Assembly: GCA_016212185.1 (NCBI GenBank)
Contig: JACRGX010000060.1
Location: forward strand, 1 to 40,304
Length of the DNA: 40,304 nt
Direction: 5' to 3'
Source of the DNA: Nitrospirota bacterium
GTDB taxonomy: Bacteria > Nitrospirota > Thermodesulfovibrionia > UBA6902 > DSMQ01
A model generated the notes under the pieces. It was not told the DNA's origin. It did not search any database and worked only from the letters and a program-made list of their open reading frames with translations. Below, piece by piece: positions 14,170 to 21,697 of the stretch (within the stretch, counting starts at the first letter, position 1; every line of letters begins with the position of its first letter). Made by a program: the position numbers and the translations under genes.

Positions 14170-16171
14170 TATCAGGGTCAAGTTTAAAGGCAATCTTATA
14201 GTGTTCAATTGCTTTATCGGTTAATCCTTTGGACTGATATACCTTGCCAAGATTATAATGCGCCTTAGAATAATCCGGGTTAAACTTTATGGCAGACTGG
14301 TATTGCTGTATTGCTTTATCTGTAAGCCCTTGCGATTTATAGGCAGCGCCAAGACCATTGTATGCTTCGGAATAATTGGAATTAAATTTTATTGCAACCT
14401 GATACTGTTCTATTGCTTTATCGGTCAGACCTTTAGACAAATATGCGTTTCCGAGGTTATAATATGCATCCGGGAAATCAGGTTTAAATTTTATAGATAG
14501 CAGGTAATAATCTATTGCTTTATCAAACAGTCCCTTATCGCTATAAGCAATGGCAAGATTACAATATGAAATCTGGGAATAAGGGTTAAGCTGTAAAGCA
14601 ATTTGATATTGTTCAAGCGCTTTGTCTATAAGTCCGTGGACTTTATAAGCGGTGCCGAGATTGCTATATACTCTTTCTTTGCCGGGGCTTTTGCTTTTAA
14701 CGTCCTCCCATAGTCTTATTTCGTCCTGCCACACGATATTCCTCTGATATGTGGCAATTGAGAGGGCAATAACAATAGCAGCAAGTAGTAAAACAGTAAT
14801 CTGTGACGCGTGATGCGTAATGCGCGAAAAAGCATAAAAGACCAAACAAACAAAAGCGATAATCAACCCAATGCTTGGCAGGTAGAGCCTGTGTTCAAAT
14901 ATTACATCAACAATTGGGATAACGCTTGATTCAACAGATAACGTTATAAAGAACCAGAAAATTCCGAAAGCTGTGAAGCGCAAGGTTGAAGGATGAAGGT
15001 TGAAGGATGAAAGTTTTTTTGAATAATAAAAAAGATAGACACCAAAACAAAAGATTCCAAATAAAAGCAGAAACGACAAGAACACATTGGGATTAAGAAA
15101 CGAATTATATATCGGATAGTCATAATCAAGATTCTGGTTCACAGGAAAAAATAAAAGCCTTATGTATGTAACTATTACCCTGAATTCCGTAAAGAGATAA
15201 TCTAATCTTGTCATAGTTGTCTGAATCCTTGTCGCCTTGCTAACGTCACCGAGTAAGTTTCCGGCAGATTCATCAAATCCCATTAGGGTTAATGGAATAA
15301 TGAGCATGGTAAGGAGAAAGGGGGTTAAAAAAAGAAACCGTGACATGTGACGCGTGATACGTGATGTTGAAGGTTGACGGTTGACGGATGAAGGATGAAT
15401 TTGAGACTTACTGAAGAAGAAAAATTCATAAAGGACAATTATAATCGGGAGTGTGAAGGCAATTTCCTTAGTCTTCATGGCAAGGACTGCGGAAAGGACA
15501 GATGTCAGATACCAGAACACAGATGACAGACTAAAGATTTTTTGCCTCTGGTCTATGTTCTGTGTTCTGAATTTCACATACATCACAAGGCTTAGAAGAT
15601 AAAAAAGTGTTGCAAGTGATGCAAACCTCTGGACAATGTATGTCACTGCCTGCGTCTGAACGGGGTGGGAGACGAAGAGCAAACTTGAAAATAAGGCGAT
15701 TAAATTAGTTTGGAGTTGGGAGTTTGGAGCCTGCCTGCCGGCCGGTAGGCAAGGTTCGGAGACAATATTTTCTTCACTCCTGACCCCTGACTCCTTACTC
15801 CTAACTGCTGTTTGCAGCGTCAGCACAACCAGCCAGTAGATAAGCAGGGTGTTTATGATGTGGATTGTGAAATTAATGACATGATAACCTGTAACATTCA
15901 ATCCATGCAATTTGTAGTTCAGTGCAAAGGTGAGGTAAGTAATGAATCTGCTTTTAAACGTGGTAAAAGATGGTTCTGCTGGAGAGTTTTTTAAGGTTTC
16001 AATAAAAGACTTGAAGTTTTTAACAGGCAGAAAATTAACAATATTTGAGTTATCATCGAACTGAAAAGGAGCATAAAAGGTGTTGGAGTATGCAAACAGG
16101 GTTATTAGTAAAATAAGAAGGATATGGGTAACAGGTTTATGGCAGAAACTATTTTCATATTTAATCTGCAT
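14117..16171 (-). CDS. Polytopic membrane protein with C-terminal TPR array (TMTC-like)
   Basis: A 684-aa protein with about ten hydrophobic segments in residues 15-470, followed by five to six TPR units. The N-terminal HILLILLITLFAYSNTFYAP and FQFDDNSNI resemble bacterial TMTC/PMT-like glycosyltransferase relatives, in which an early acidic pair after the first helix is conserved; transfer activity here is only a guess. The TPRs repeat YNLGNAYLSKGLTDKAIEQY about every 34 residues. Several loops are repeat-derived: SKESGVRSEENIVSEPCLPA, HPSSVNRQPSTSRITRHMSR, FNLHPSTLRF and SRITHHASQ. The ATG at 16171 is preferred over an upstream TTG. The gene overlaps tlyA at its 3' end. Base composition is like that of its neighbours. 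Confidence 0.8.
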   Translation of the reverse strand: MQIKYENSFCHKPVTHILLILLITLFAYSNTFYAPFQFDDNSNIVNFLPVKNFKSFIETLKNSPAEPSFTTFKSRFITYLTFALNYKLHGLNVTGYHVINFTIHIINTLLIYWLVVLTLQTAVRSKESGVRSEENIVSEPCLPAGRQAPNSQLQTNLIALFSSLLFVSHPVQTQAVTYIVQRFASLATLFYLLSLVMYVKFRTQNIDQRQKIFSLSSVFWYLTSVLSAVLAMKTKEIAFTLPIIIVLYEFFFFSKSQIHPSSVNRQPSTSRITRHMSRFLFLTPFLLTMLIIPLTLMGFDESAGNLLGDVSKATRIQTTMTRLDYLFTEFRVIVTYIRLLFFPVNQNLDYDYPIYNSFLNPNVFLSFLLLFGIFCFGVYLFYYSKKLSSFNLHPSTLRFTAFGIFWFFITLSVESSVIPIVDVIFEHRLYLPSIGLIIAFVCLVFYAFSRITHHASQITVLLLAAIVIALSIATYQRNIVWQDEIRLWEDVKSKSPGKERVYSNLGTAYKVHGLIDKALEQYQIALQLNPYSQISYCNLAIAYSDKGLFDKAIDYYLLSIKFKPDFPDAYYNLGNAYLSKGLTDKAIEQYQVAIKFNSNYSEAYNGLGAAYKSQGLTDKAIQQYQSAIKFNPDYSKAHYNLGKVYQSKGLTDKAIEHYKIAFKLDPDNEARQFISSIIQKNLEK
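14801..15399. repeat. Tandem words inside the TPR membrane-protein gene
   Basis: Three word clusters lie in coding sequence: 14801-14826 (tgacgcgtgatgcgtaatgcgcg), 14982-15014 (gaaggatgaaggttgaagg type) and 15340-15399 (gtgacatgtgacgcgtgatacgtgatg followed by gttgacggttgacggatgaagg). They encode soluble-looking loops between predicted membrane helices. Confidence 0.75.
15720..15761. repeat. CCTGCCTGCCGG palindromic element in the TPR gene
   Basis: gagtttggagcctgcctgcc followed by ggccggtaggcaaggttcggag; the centre is a palindrome. The same block recurs at 21851-21888 in copA, and a shorter one lies at 18334-18352. Read on the minus strand here it encodes [12 protein letters not shown]. Confidence 0.88.
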
Positions 16172-16293
16172 GATCAGAATTAAGATAACCAAAGTCCCGA
16201 TACTTCAGGATGGGGTATCATAAATCAAAATAACAATAACGTACTGCTCGCCGGTCTACGACTCATAGAGCAGGCAGGCTTCATCCCTAAACC
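16172..16293. other. Short intergenic region with repeat debris
   Basis: It contains a cccgatacttcaggatgggg word similar to the 61-bp tlyA repeat and a tagagcaggcaggc fragment of the CCTGCC family. I see no gene and no clear terminator for dxs. Confidence 0.4.
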
Positions 16294-18177
16294 TTATTTT
16301 AAAACCCTTTCCCGTTTGCCGGCCAAAGCCAATGCTGCCTTTGCAATCCCTTCTGCATCCAGACCGAATTTATTTCTAAGTATTTTTTGCGAACCATGCT
16401 CAATAAATTTATCCGGCAGTCCAAGCCTTTTTATTTTCAGCCCTTCAATGTTAAGCTCTGCTAAATATTCAAGCACTGCGCTTCCAAAACCGCCCTCAAG
16501 GGTATTTTCCTCTGCTGTGAGGACATACTTAATTTCTTTTGCAAGACTGCCAAGCAAATCAGTATCAAGGGGTTTTGCAAATCTTGCATTTACCACGCAT
16601 GCGCCTATTCCAGCGTCTTCAAGCAGGTGCGAGGCGTTTATCGCAGGCAGAACGGAACTTCCGATTGCAGTGATTAAGATGTCTTTGCCTTCTCTCATTA
16701 CTTCAGCTTTTCCAATTGGAAGTATCCGCAGGTTCCCTTCATCTGGAATTTTTGATGCACGCCCCCTCGGATATCTTATTGCGCATGGCCCGTTGTAAGA
16801 AACCGCGGTTTTAAGCATGTCCTGAAATTCATTTTCATCCTTTGGCGCCATGACAACCATATTGGGGATATGCCTGAGATATGAAAGGTCAAATGCGCCG
16901 TTATGCGTAGGCCCGTCTTCACCGACAAAGCCTCCGCGGTCAATTGCAAAAATCACTGGAAGTTTTTGAATGCAGACATCGTGCACAATCTCGTCATACG
17001 CCCTCTGCAAAAATGTGGAATATATTGCAACGACCGGTTTTAATCCCTGCACCGCAAGCCCTGCTGCAAATGTTACTGCGTGGGGCTCGGCAATGCCAAC
17101 GTCGTAAAATCTCATTGGAAATGCCTTTGCAAATTCCGTCAGTCCGGTGCCCTCGGTCATTGCAGCTGTTATTGCGATAATGCGGCTGTCTTCCCTTGCG
17201 AGATTTACAAGGCAGTTGCCGAATACCTCGCTGAAGGTCGGGTTTGCAGATGCAGGCTGACAGCCTGTTTCAATATCAAAAGGTCCAATGCCGTGGAAGA
17301 GGCACGGGTTTTTCTCAGCCAGAGAATAGCCTTTGCCTTTTTTTGTAATCGCATGAATTAAAACGGGGCGCGAAAAATCCTTAAAACGCTCAAGCGTTTC
17401 AATGAGGGCTTCAATCTTATGACCGTCAACAGGTCCTACATATTCAAACCCTAATTCCTCAAAGAGCATTCCCGGGACGAAAAAGCCCTTAACCGTGCCT
17501 TCAGCCTTCTCAGCTATCCTGAGCATGGGCTCTCCGACCTTTGGTATGCGGCCAAGGATAGACCGTGTCTCTTTTTTAAATTTTGTATAGAGTTCGCCTG
17601 TCATTATCTTATTCAGATATACGGAAAGCGCGCCGACATTCGGCGATATTGACATCTCATTATCGTTAAGAATGACAATGAGATTTTTTTGCAGATGCCC
17701 TGCGTGATTTAATCCTTCAAAGGCGAGCCCTGCGGTCATGGCCCCGTCGCCTATAACGGCTATTACCTTGAAGTCTTCTTTCTTCTGGTCTCTTGCCTCT
17801 ATAATGCCCAGAGCGGCTGATATGGATGTGGAACTGTGTCCTGTTCCAAAGGCATCGTGCGGGCTTTCCTCAATTTTCGGGAAACCTGAAATGCCGCCGT
17901 ACTGCCTGATTGTTGAAAAAGACTCCGCCCTTCCGGTCAGGAGCTTGTGCGCATAGGACTGATGGCCGACATCCCATATAAATTTGTCCTTCGGAGAGTC
18001 AAAGACTTTGTGAAGCGCAATAGTGATTTCAATGACTCCAAGGTTTGACGCGAGGTGTCCGCCGTTAATGGCAACCCTCTCAATAATCGTGTCTCTTAAT
18101 TCCCCGGCGAGTTCCTTCATTTCTGCGATGCTAAGTTTCTTAAGATCTTTGGGACTTTTTATTTTCTGTAAAATCAT
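16294..18177 (-). CDS. dxs: 1-deoxy-D-xylulose-5-phosphate synthase
   Basis: Condenses pyruvate and glyceraldehyde-3-phosphate (thiamine diphosphate, Mg) in the first step of the MEP isoprenoid pathway. The 627-aa length is standard. Motifs are GGHLASNLGVIEITIALHKV, DKFIWDVGHQSYAHKLLTGR, GTGHSSTSISAALG, the ThDP/Mg site VIGDGAMTAGLAFEGLNHAG followed by LNDNEMSISPNVGA, and FYDVGIAEPHAVTFAAGLA with DRGGFVGEDGPTHNG in the second half. The start ATG has agaggaaagc. It lies downstream of ispA on the same strand, separated by a CACAGAG palindrome, so the two isoprenoid genes may be cotranscribed. Confidence 0.97.
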   Translation of the reverse strand: MILQKIKSPKDLKKLSIAEMKELAGELRDTIIERVAINGGHLASNLGVIEITIALHKVFDSPKDKFIWDVGHQSYAHKLLTGRAESFSTIRQYGGISGFPKIEESPHDAFGTGHSSTSISAALGIIEARDQKKEDFKVIAVIGDGAMTAGLAFEGLNHAGHLQKNLIVILNDNEMSISPNVGALSVYLNKIMTGELYTKFKKETRSILGRIPKVGEPMLRIAEKAEGTVKGFFVPGMLFEELGFEYVGPVDGHKIEALIETLERFKDFSRPVLIHAITKKGKGYSLAEKNPCLFHGIGPFDIETGCQPASANPTFSEVFGNCLVNLAREDSRIIAITAAMTEGTGLTEFAKAFPMRFYDVGIAEPHAVTFAAGLAVQGLKPVVAIYSTFLQRAYDEIVHDVCIQKLPVIFAIDRGGFVGEDGPTHNGAFDLSYLRHIPNMVVMAPKDENEFQDMLKTAVSYNGPCAIRYPRGRASKIPDEGNLRILPIGKAEVMREGKDILITAIGSSVLPAINASHLLEDAGIGACVVNARFAKPLDTDLLGSLAKEIKYVLTAEENTLEGGFGSAVLEYLAELNIEGLKIKRLGLPDKFIEHGSQKILRNKFGLDAEGIAKAALALAGKRERVLK

Positions 18178-18205
18178 AATGCTTTCCTCTAATTTAAAAC
18201 TAATA

Positions 18206-18352
18206 AACCACAGAGAACACGGAGTATTTCAGTGCAAAATTATCAATTATCATTATCAAAATGCAAATTTTAAATGCTAACTTTGTCCCGATGGGTCGGG
18301 AATAAATTTACAATGATTATTTTCTCAGTGTTCCCTGCCTGCCGGCAGACAA
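18206..18352. repeat. Palindromic element, CACAGAG family, copy 3, joined to a CCTGCC palindrome
   Basis: 18206-18333 matches copy 1, including the cccgatgggtcggg centre. Where the right arm should end in ctctgtggt, the sequence changes at about 18334 into cctgcctgccggcagacaag, a member of the CCTGCCTGCCGG family. One repeat appears to have landed in, or replaced the end of, the other. It lies between ispA and dxs. Confidence 0.82.
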
Positions 18353-18360
18353 GCTCTTAA

Positions 18361-19248
18361 CTAATTCCGTCTCCTTAAAATATACTTTGCAATTTCCCTG
18401 AGCGGGTCTGCCTTGCTGTTAAAATCTCTGATAGCATCAAGGGAGTTTTCTATGAGAATTTTTGCCTCTTCCTTTGATGTTTCCATACCGAATACAGAAG
18501 GGTAGGTGTTTTTCCCCCTTAAAATATCAGCGCCTGCTGATTTTCCCAATTCCTCATCAGTGCCTGTTATATCTAAAATATCATCTACAATCTGGAAGGC
18601 AAGCCCAACATTTTCTCCGTATTCTGACAGCGCATTAAGCTCTTTCCGTGAGGCTCCTCCAAGTATCGCCCCTATGCGCACCGACGCCCGGATAAGCGCG
18701 CCTGTCTTATGTGTATGAATATAAAGGAGGTCGCTCTTTTTTGCTTTTTTGCCCTCAAGCAGTATATCAGCCGTCTGTCCGCCGACCATACCGTGCGGCC
18801 CGCAGGCATACGTCAGTTCCCTGATGATATTAAGCAGTGCATCCGGCTTGGTATTGGCATTTGAGACTATACTAAAGGCGTCTGTCAGCAGGGCATCGCC
18901 TGCAAGTATTGCAGTGGCCTCTCCAAAAACCTTGTGATTTGTAGGCTTATTCCTTCTCAGGTCATCGTCGTCCATGGCTGGAAGGTCGTCATGTATAAGC
19001 GAGTATGTATGGATCAGTTCAAGGGACGCCGCAATAGGGACGATACTACCGGCTCTTCCGCCCACTGCCTCATGTCCTGCAATTGCAAAAATAGGACGCA
19101 GTCTTTTACCGCCTGCCATTAAAGAATAACCCATTGATCTGTGAAGGTTTTTCGGGCAAGAGTTGTTTTTTCTCGTTGAAGAAATATAACTTTTTAAAAA
19201 GCTGTCTACAAGCCTGTAGTTTTTTTTAAGATAAGAATTTAAATCCAT
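18361..19248 (-). CDS. ispA: Polyprenyl (farnesyl/geranylgeranyl) diphosphate synthase
   Basis: Adds isopentenyl diphosphate to allylic diphosphates to make C15-C20 prenyl diphosphates. The 295-aa all-helical enzyme has GKRLRPIFAIAGHEAVGG, the first Asp-rich motif in DDLPAMDDDDLRRNKPTNHK and the second in FQIVDDILDITG, plus HTHKTGALIRAS. Length and the residues before the first motif (ELIHTYSLIHDDLP) fit the short-chain FPP/GGPP class. Chain length cannot be settled by eye. No clear ribosome-binding site precedes the ATG. It is next to dxs, so it supplies the same pathway. Confidence 0.94.
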   Translation of the reverse strand: MDLNSYLKKNYRLVDSFLKSYISSTRKNNSCPKNLHRSMGYSLMAGGKRLRPIFAIAGHEAVGGRAGSIVPIAASLELIHTYSLIHDDLPAMDDDDLRRNKPTNHKVFGEATAILAGDALLTDAFSIVSNANTKPDALLNIIRELTYACGPHGMVGGQTADILLEGKKAKKSDLLYIHTHKTGALIRASVRIGAILGGASRKELNALSEYGENVGLAFQIVDDILDITGTDEELGKSAGADILRGKNTYPSVFGMETSKEEAKILIENSLDAIRDFNSKADPLREIAKYILRRRN

Positions 19249-19388
19249 GGCAAAATCCGTCAGTTATTTTAATAAACTAATATTATAGCAAATATTTATT
19301 TTTTAGGCTTCAAGCTGCAATGTTCGGCATTAAAGCATTATTTTAGATGGCTAAAATTATCGGGAGAGATTATAATTAAACACCGGAT

Positions 19389-19426
19389 ATGACGGATGTC
19401 ATAGACTAAAATACGGCAGTCCGTAT
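19389..19426. promoter_or_regulatory. Two adjacent short inverted repeats upstream of nfu
   Basis: ATGAC-ggat-GTCAT (19389-19402) and ATACGG-cagt-CCGTAT (19411-19426) are both perfect, 8 bases apart. They end 51 bases before the start of the Nfu gene, in a 229-base gap that has no other feature. A TATAAT-like sequence (gtataata) overlaps the second repeat, as expected for an operator, but no matching regulator can be named. Confidence 0.45.
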
Positions 19427-19477
19427 AATAAGATTAGAAAGTCAGTAAGACTTTTATTAAATCAGGAGGGTACGAAA

Positions 19478-19702
19478 ATGCTTAAGGAAAAAGTTGAGGC
19501 TGTATTAAGTAAAATTAAACCGATGCTTCAGAGGGACGGCGGTGATGTTGAGCTTGTCACTGTTGAATCTGACGGTGTGGTAAAGGTGAGGCTGGTAGGG
19601 GCATGCGGGGCGTGTCCGATGTCTACGATGACGCTTAAAAATGCCATTGAAGCCACGATAAAGAAGGAGATTCCTGAGATTAAATCAGTGGTGCAGGTGT
19701 AA
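19478..19702 (+). CDS. NifU-like C-terminal domain protein (Nfu), Fe-S carrier
   Basis: A 74-aa stand-alone Nfu domain that carries or delivers iron-sulfur clusters. It begins LKEKVEAVLSKIKPMLQRDG, continues GDVELVTV, and has the cluster-binding CGACPMSTMTL (Cys-x-x-Cys), followed by GIE-like IEATIKKEIPEI. Length is that of single-domain Nfu proteins. Start ATG with caggagggtacgaaa. It is the first gene of a same-strand group of small redox/metal proteins that ends with a copper ATPase. Confidence 0.93.
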   Translation: MLKEKVEAVLSKIKPMLQRDGGDVELVTVESDGVVKVRLVGACGACPMSTMTLKNAIEATIKKEIPEIKSVVQV

Positions 19703-19716
19703 AGCGGAGAGGAGCT

Positions 19717-20127
19717 ATGGATAAGATAATTGTCTGGTATCTGAGGATGAGTGTTTTTTATTTTGCCGCCGGGGCCTTATTAGGCGCCGGCATGCTTTTA
19801 TGGCCATATGACGCCGGTTATTATATCCCTGCGCATGTCCACTTGAATCTGTTAGGGTTCATGTCAATGATGATTTACGGCGTGGGATATCATATCCTGC
19901 CGAGATTCAGCGGTGTGCATATCTACAGCCCGGCGATTGTGACGATACAATTTTGGCTTGCCAATGCAGGACTGCTGATGATGGCAATAAGCTGGCCGTT
20001 TCATGAAATGCAGACAGCCCTTTCATTAATCAGACCCTTGCTGATGCTTTCAGCGCTTTTGACGCTGATTGCAGTTGTTCTTTTCACCTACAACATACTT
20101 AAGACGATCAAGCCGATGGATAAGTGA
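19717..20127 (+). CDS. Small heme-copper oxidase subunit I-like membrane protein
   Basis: A 136-aa protein with four predicted membrane helices (about 10-30, 40-62, 72-95, 103-127). The second helix region (AHVHLNLLGFMSMMIYGVGY followed by HILPRFSG and IYSPAIVTIQFWL) resembles the heme-ligand helices of CcoN/NorB-type subunits, but it is only a quarter of that length. Family members of this short type are often labelled cbb3 oxidase subunit I, though they cannot form a full binuclear centre. His41, His43 and His59 are candidate metal or heme ligands. The start has gagaggagct. Its neighbours (Nfu, DUF1858) fit a redox or nitric-oxide context, but the function is unknown. Confidence 0.75.
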   Translation: MDKIIVWYLRMSVFYFAAGALLGAGMLLWPYDAGYYIPAHVHLNLLGFMSMMIYGVGYHILPRFSGVHIYSPAIVTIQFWLANAGLLMMAISWPFHEMQTALSLIRPLLMLSALLTLIAVVLFTYNILKTIKPMDK

Positions 20128-20193
20128 GGTTATGATTAAAATCATAGCAGGTTTGCGTAATCCGGATTAGACTATAAGTAAAAGGAGGGTGAA

Positions 20194-20409
20194 ATGGAAA
20201 CAAAAACTGAAGTGACAAAAAATTCAATAATAGGGGATGTCATTAAGTCAGTCCCCGGCGCAAAGGAAGTTGTTCAGAAGTATTTCGGCTCGGGCTGTTT
20301 TACGTGTCCCGGCATTAATATGGAAACGATAACCTTCGGAGCGGCAATGCATAATATGGACCCTGAGAAAATAGTTGATGAGATTAAAAAATTATCTCCA
20401 ACCCAATAA
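20194..20409 (+). CDS. DUF1858 domain protein
   Basis: A 71-aa protein made almost entirely of a DUF1858 domain, the domain also seen at the N-terminus of ScdA/RIC-like proteins and near hybrid-cluster proteins. Visible are SIIGDVIKSVPGAKEVVQKY, the conserved GCFTCPG with a CxxC pair and MHNMDPEKIVDEIKKL. No catalytic role is established; the cysteines suggest a redox or metal sensor. Start has aaaggagggtgaa. Confidence 0.88.
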   Translation: METKTEVTKNSIIGDVIKSVPGAKEVVQKYFGSGCFTCPGINMETITFGAAMHNMDPEKIVDEIKKLSPTQ

Positions 20410-20423
20410 AGAGGAGGCAAACA

Positions 20424-20552
20424 ATGGAGCATAAATGTTTAAACTGCGGCGCTACAAGCAATCAGATTGTACTGATTCCCTGCGAACATAAGGGAGAGGC
20501 ATTATATGTATGCGTAAAGTGTCTGCCTGTTCTTATTCACGGCTCCCACTAA
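20424..20552 (+). CDS. Tiny zinc-ribbon-like protein (42 aa)
   Basis: A 42-codon frame starting MEHKCLNCGATSNQIVLIPC and ending KCLPVLIHGSH, directly after a strong site (gaggaggcaaac). It has CxxC at 5-8, another Cys at 20, and CVKC at 31-34, with His residues at 3, 22, 39 and 42. This is the ligand pattern of a zinc ribbon or small metal-binding protein. I do not recognise the family. It lies 14 bases after the DUF1858 gene and is probably cotranscribed with it. Confidence 0.7.
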   Translation: MEHKCLNCGATSNQIVLIPCEHKGEALYVCVKCLPVLIHGSH

Positions 20553-20632
20553 GCTTACGAATTTATAACACAACCAGAACAGATAACAGAAGGATTATAC
20601 TGGTATCTGCTGCCCCGTTTAAAACTTGCAGC

Positions 20633-20662
20633 TTGAGTGATTTCAATCAGGTTTGTTACAAT
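20633..20662 (+). promoter_or_regulatory. Putative sigma-70-type promoter for the YHS/copper genes
   Basis: TTGAGT (20633-20638) and TACAAT (20657-20662) are separated by 18 bases and precede the YHS gene by 25 bases. The gap of 135 bases before that gene suggests a separate transcription start here. Spacing and boxes are acceptable but not consensus. Confidence 0.4.
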
Positions 20663-20687
20663 GTTGTTAAACGAAGGAGGTGATATT

Positions 20688-20861
20688 ATGGCGCAGGATC
20701 CGGTTTGTAAAATGAATGTTGATGAAAACAAATCCGCTGGAACAAGCTCTTACAAAGGCAAGACATATTATTTCTGTGCAAAGAACTGTAAGGAAAAATT
20801 TGACAGAGAACCTGAAAAATATGCTGGCGGGAGCAGTTGCGGCTGTCACAGTTGTCACTAA
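20688..20861 (+). CDS. YHS domain protein (57 aa)
   Basis: A stand-alone YHS domain: MAQDPVCKMNVDENKS, then TSSYKGKTYYFCAKNCKEKF, then DREPEKYAGG. YHS domains bind transition metals, often copper, through the VCKM and FCxxxC cysteines; here a Cys/His-rich tail (CGCHSCH) is added. The start chosen is the ATG at 20688, because gaaggaggtgatatt precedes it and the YHS domain begins at once. The frame is open further upstream but has no ribosome-binding site. It is cytoplasmic (no signal peptide) and is first in a copper-handling group with 20892, 21362 and 21698. Confidence 0.9.
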   Translation: MAQDPVCKMNVDENKSAGTSSYKGKTYYFCAKNCKEKFDREPEKYAGGSSCGCHSCH

Positions 20862-20891
20862 CACAGAACAGTAATTAAAGGGGTGATTAAA

Positions 20892-21353
20892 ATGAAAAAG
20901 GCGATGTTAATTGCGGTTTTGGTTTTGGCGATTGCAGTAACATACAGCTATGCCCAGATGGCGCACGACATGAAGAGTGAAGGCGCAGAGGAGATGAAAC
21001 ACAGTGACATGGTGTGCAGGGAAGGCATGCTGGGACATGGTAAGATAATGGACTGCATGTCAGACATGATGCAAGACATGTCGGGCATGATGAAAAAGAT
21101 GTCGGGTATGATGAAGAAAATGCCTGATGCGGAAAAAGACAAAACTATGGACAGGATGCACAAGATGTCCGGCATGATGAAGGACATGTGTGCTGAGATG
21201 AATAAAATGTCTGAGATGATGGACAGCGGCATGGCGAAAGAAGAAGACATGAAGATGATGCACGAAAGAATGATGGAAATGAAAAAGCGTATGTCCGGTA
21301 AACAGGAATCAAAAGAGGAAACGCCTGCCAAACCGGAGCAGCATAAGCATTAA
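20892..21353 (+). CDS. Exported methionine-rich protein, probable copper binding
   Basis: A 153-aa protein with a signal peptide (AMLIAVLVLAIAVTYSYA) and a mature part in which about one residue in four is Met (34 by my count). Typical runs are MSGMMKKMSGMMKKM and EDMKMMHERMMEMKKRM; there are three Cys and a His-containing end (PEQHKH). Clusters of Met on a charged helix are the usual way periplasmic proteins hold Cu(I) or Ag(I). The start is the ATG at 20892 with aaaggggtgatt. It is embedded between two YHS genes and a CopA-type ATPase, which supports copper storage or chaperoning outside the membrane. I do not match it to a named family. Confidence 0.8.
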   Translation: MKKAMLIAVLVLAIAVTYSYAQMAHDMKSEGAEEMKHSDMVCREGMLGHGKIMDCMSDMMQDMSGMMKKMSGMMKKMPDAEKDKTMDRMHKMSGMMKDMCAEMNKMSEMMDSGMAKEEDMKMMHERMMEMKKRMSGKQESKEETPAKPEQHKH

Positions 21354-21361
21354 CAAACAAG

Positions 21362-21664
21362 ATGTTTAAGTTTCTTACAGGAGTAGTGTTGATTTCATGC
21401 CTGCTGTCTGCGCATGGTTTCGCGCAATCAGGCTCTGTTTTAATGAAGGGCGGGGAATGGACCTCAGGGAATAGTCAGAAAAAGGCAGACACAGCGCTGG
21501 ATCCCGTCTGCGGGATGAGTGTCAGTTTGGACAAGGCTGCTGCAACAAGCAAGTATAAAGACATGACTTATTATTTCTGTTCTGTAAAATGCAGGGAAAG
21601 ATTTGATAAAGAGCCTGAAAAGTATCTTCAGGATTCAGGGGCTGACAGGCATAACCATCCATAA
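21362..21664 (+). CDS. Exported YHS domain protein
   Basis: A 100-aa YHS protein with a signal peptide (FLTGVVLISCLLSAHGFA). The YHS domain follows from about 45: DPVCGMSVSLDKAAA, then DMTYYFCSVKCRERFDKEPE, then KYLQD, and a His-containing tail. Unlike the 57-aa YHS protein it should act in the periplasm. The start lies 8 bases after the Met-rich gene, so the two are coupled. Ribosome-binding site is weak. Role inferred: periplasmic copper binding next to the ATPase. Confidence 0.87.
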   Translation: MFKFLTGVVLISCLLSAHGFAQSGSVLMKGGEWTSGNSQKKADTALDPVCGMSVSLDKAAATSKYKDMTYYFCSVKCRERFDKEPEKYLQDSGADRHNHP

Positions 21665-21697
21665 AGCCGTAATCCATTTAATTTCCCAAAGGAGAGC

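Noticed and set aside
16316-16798. 160-aa plus-strand frame opposite dxs
   Set aside because: It lies wholly antisense to the conserved dxs C-terminal half, has no site for initiation and a Ser/Pro-rich composition typical of antisense frames.
21060-21263. His-rich 67-aa frame on the minus strand (HHLRHFIHLSTHVLHH...)
   Set aside because: It is the mirror of the Met-rich gene: every ATG on the plus strand gives CAT (His) on the other. No ribosome-binding site, and the plus-strand frame has a signal peptide.
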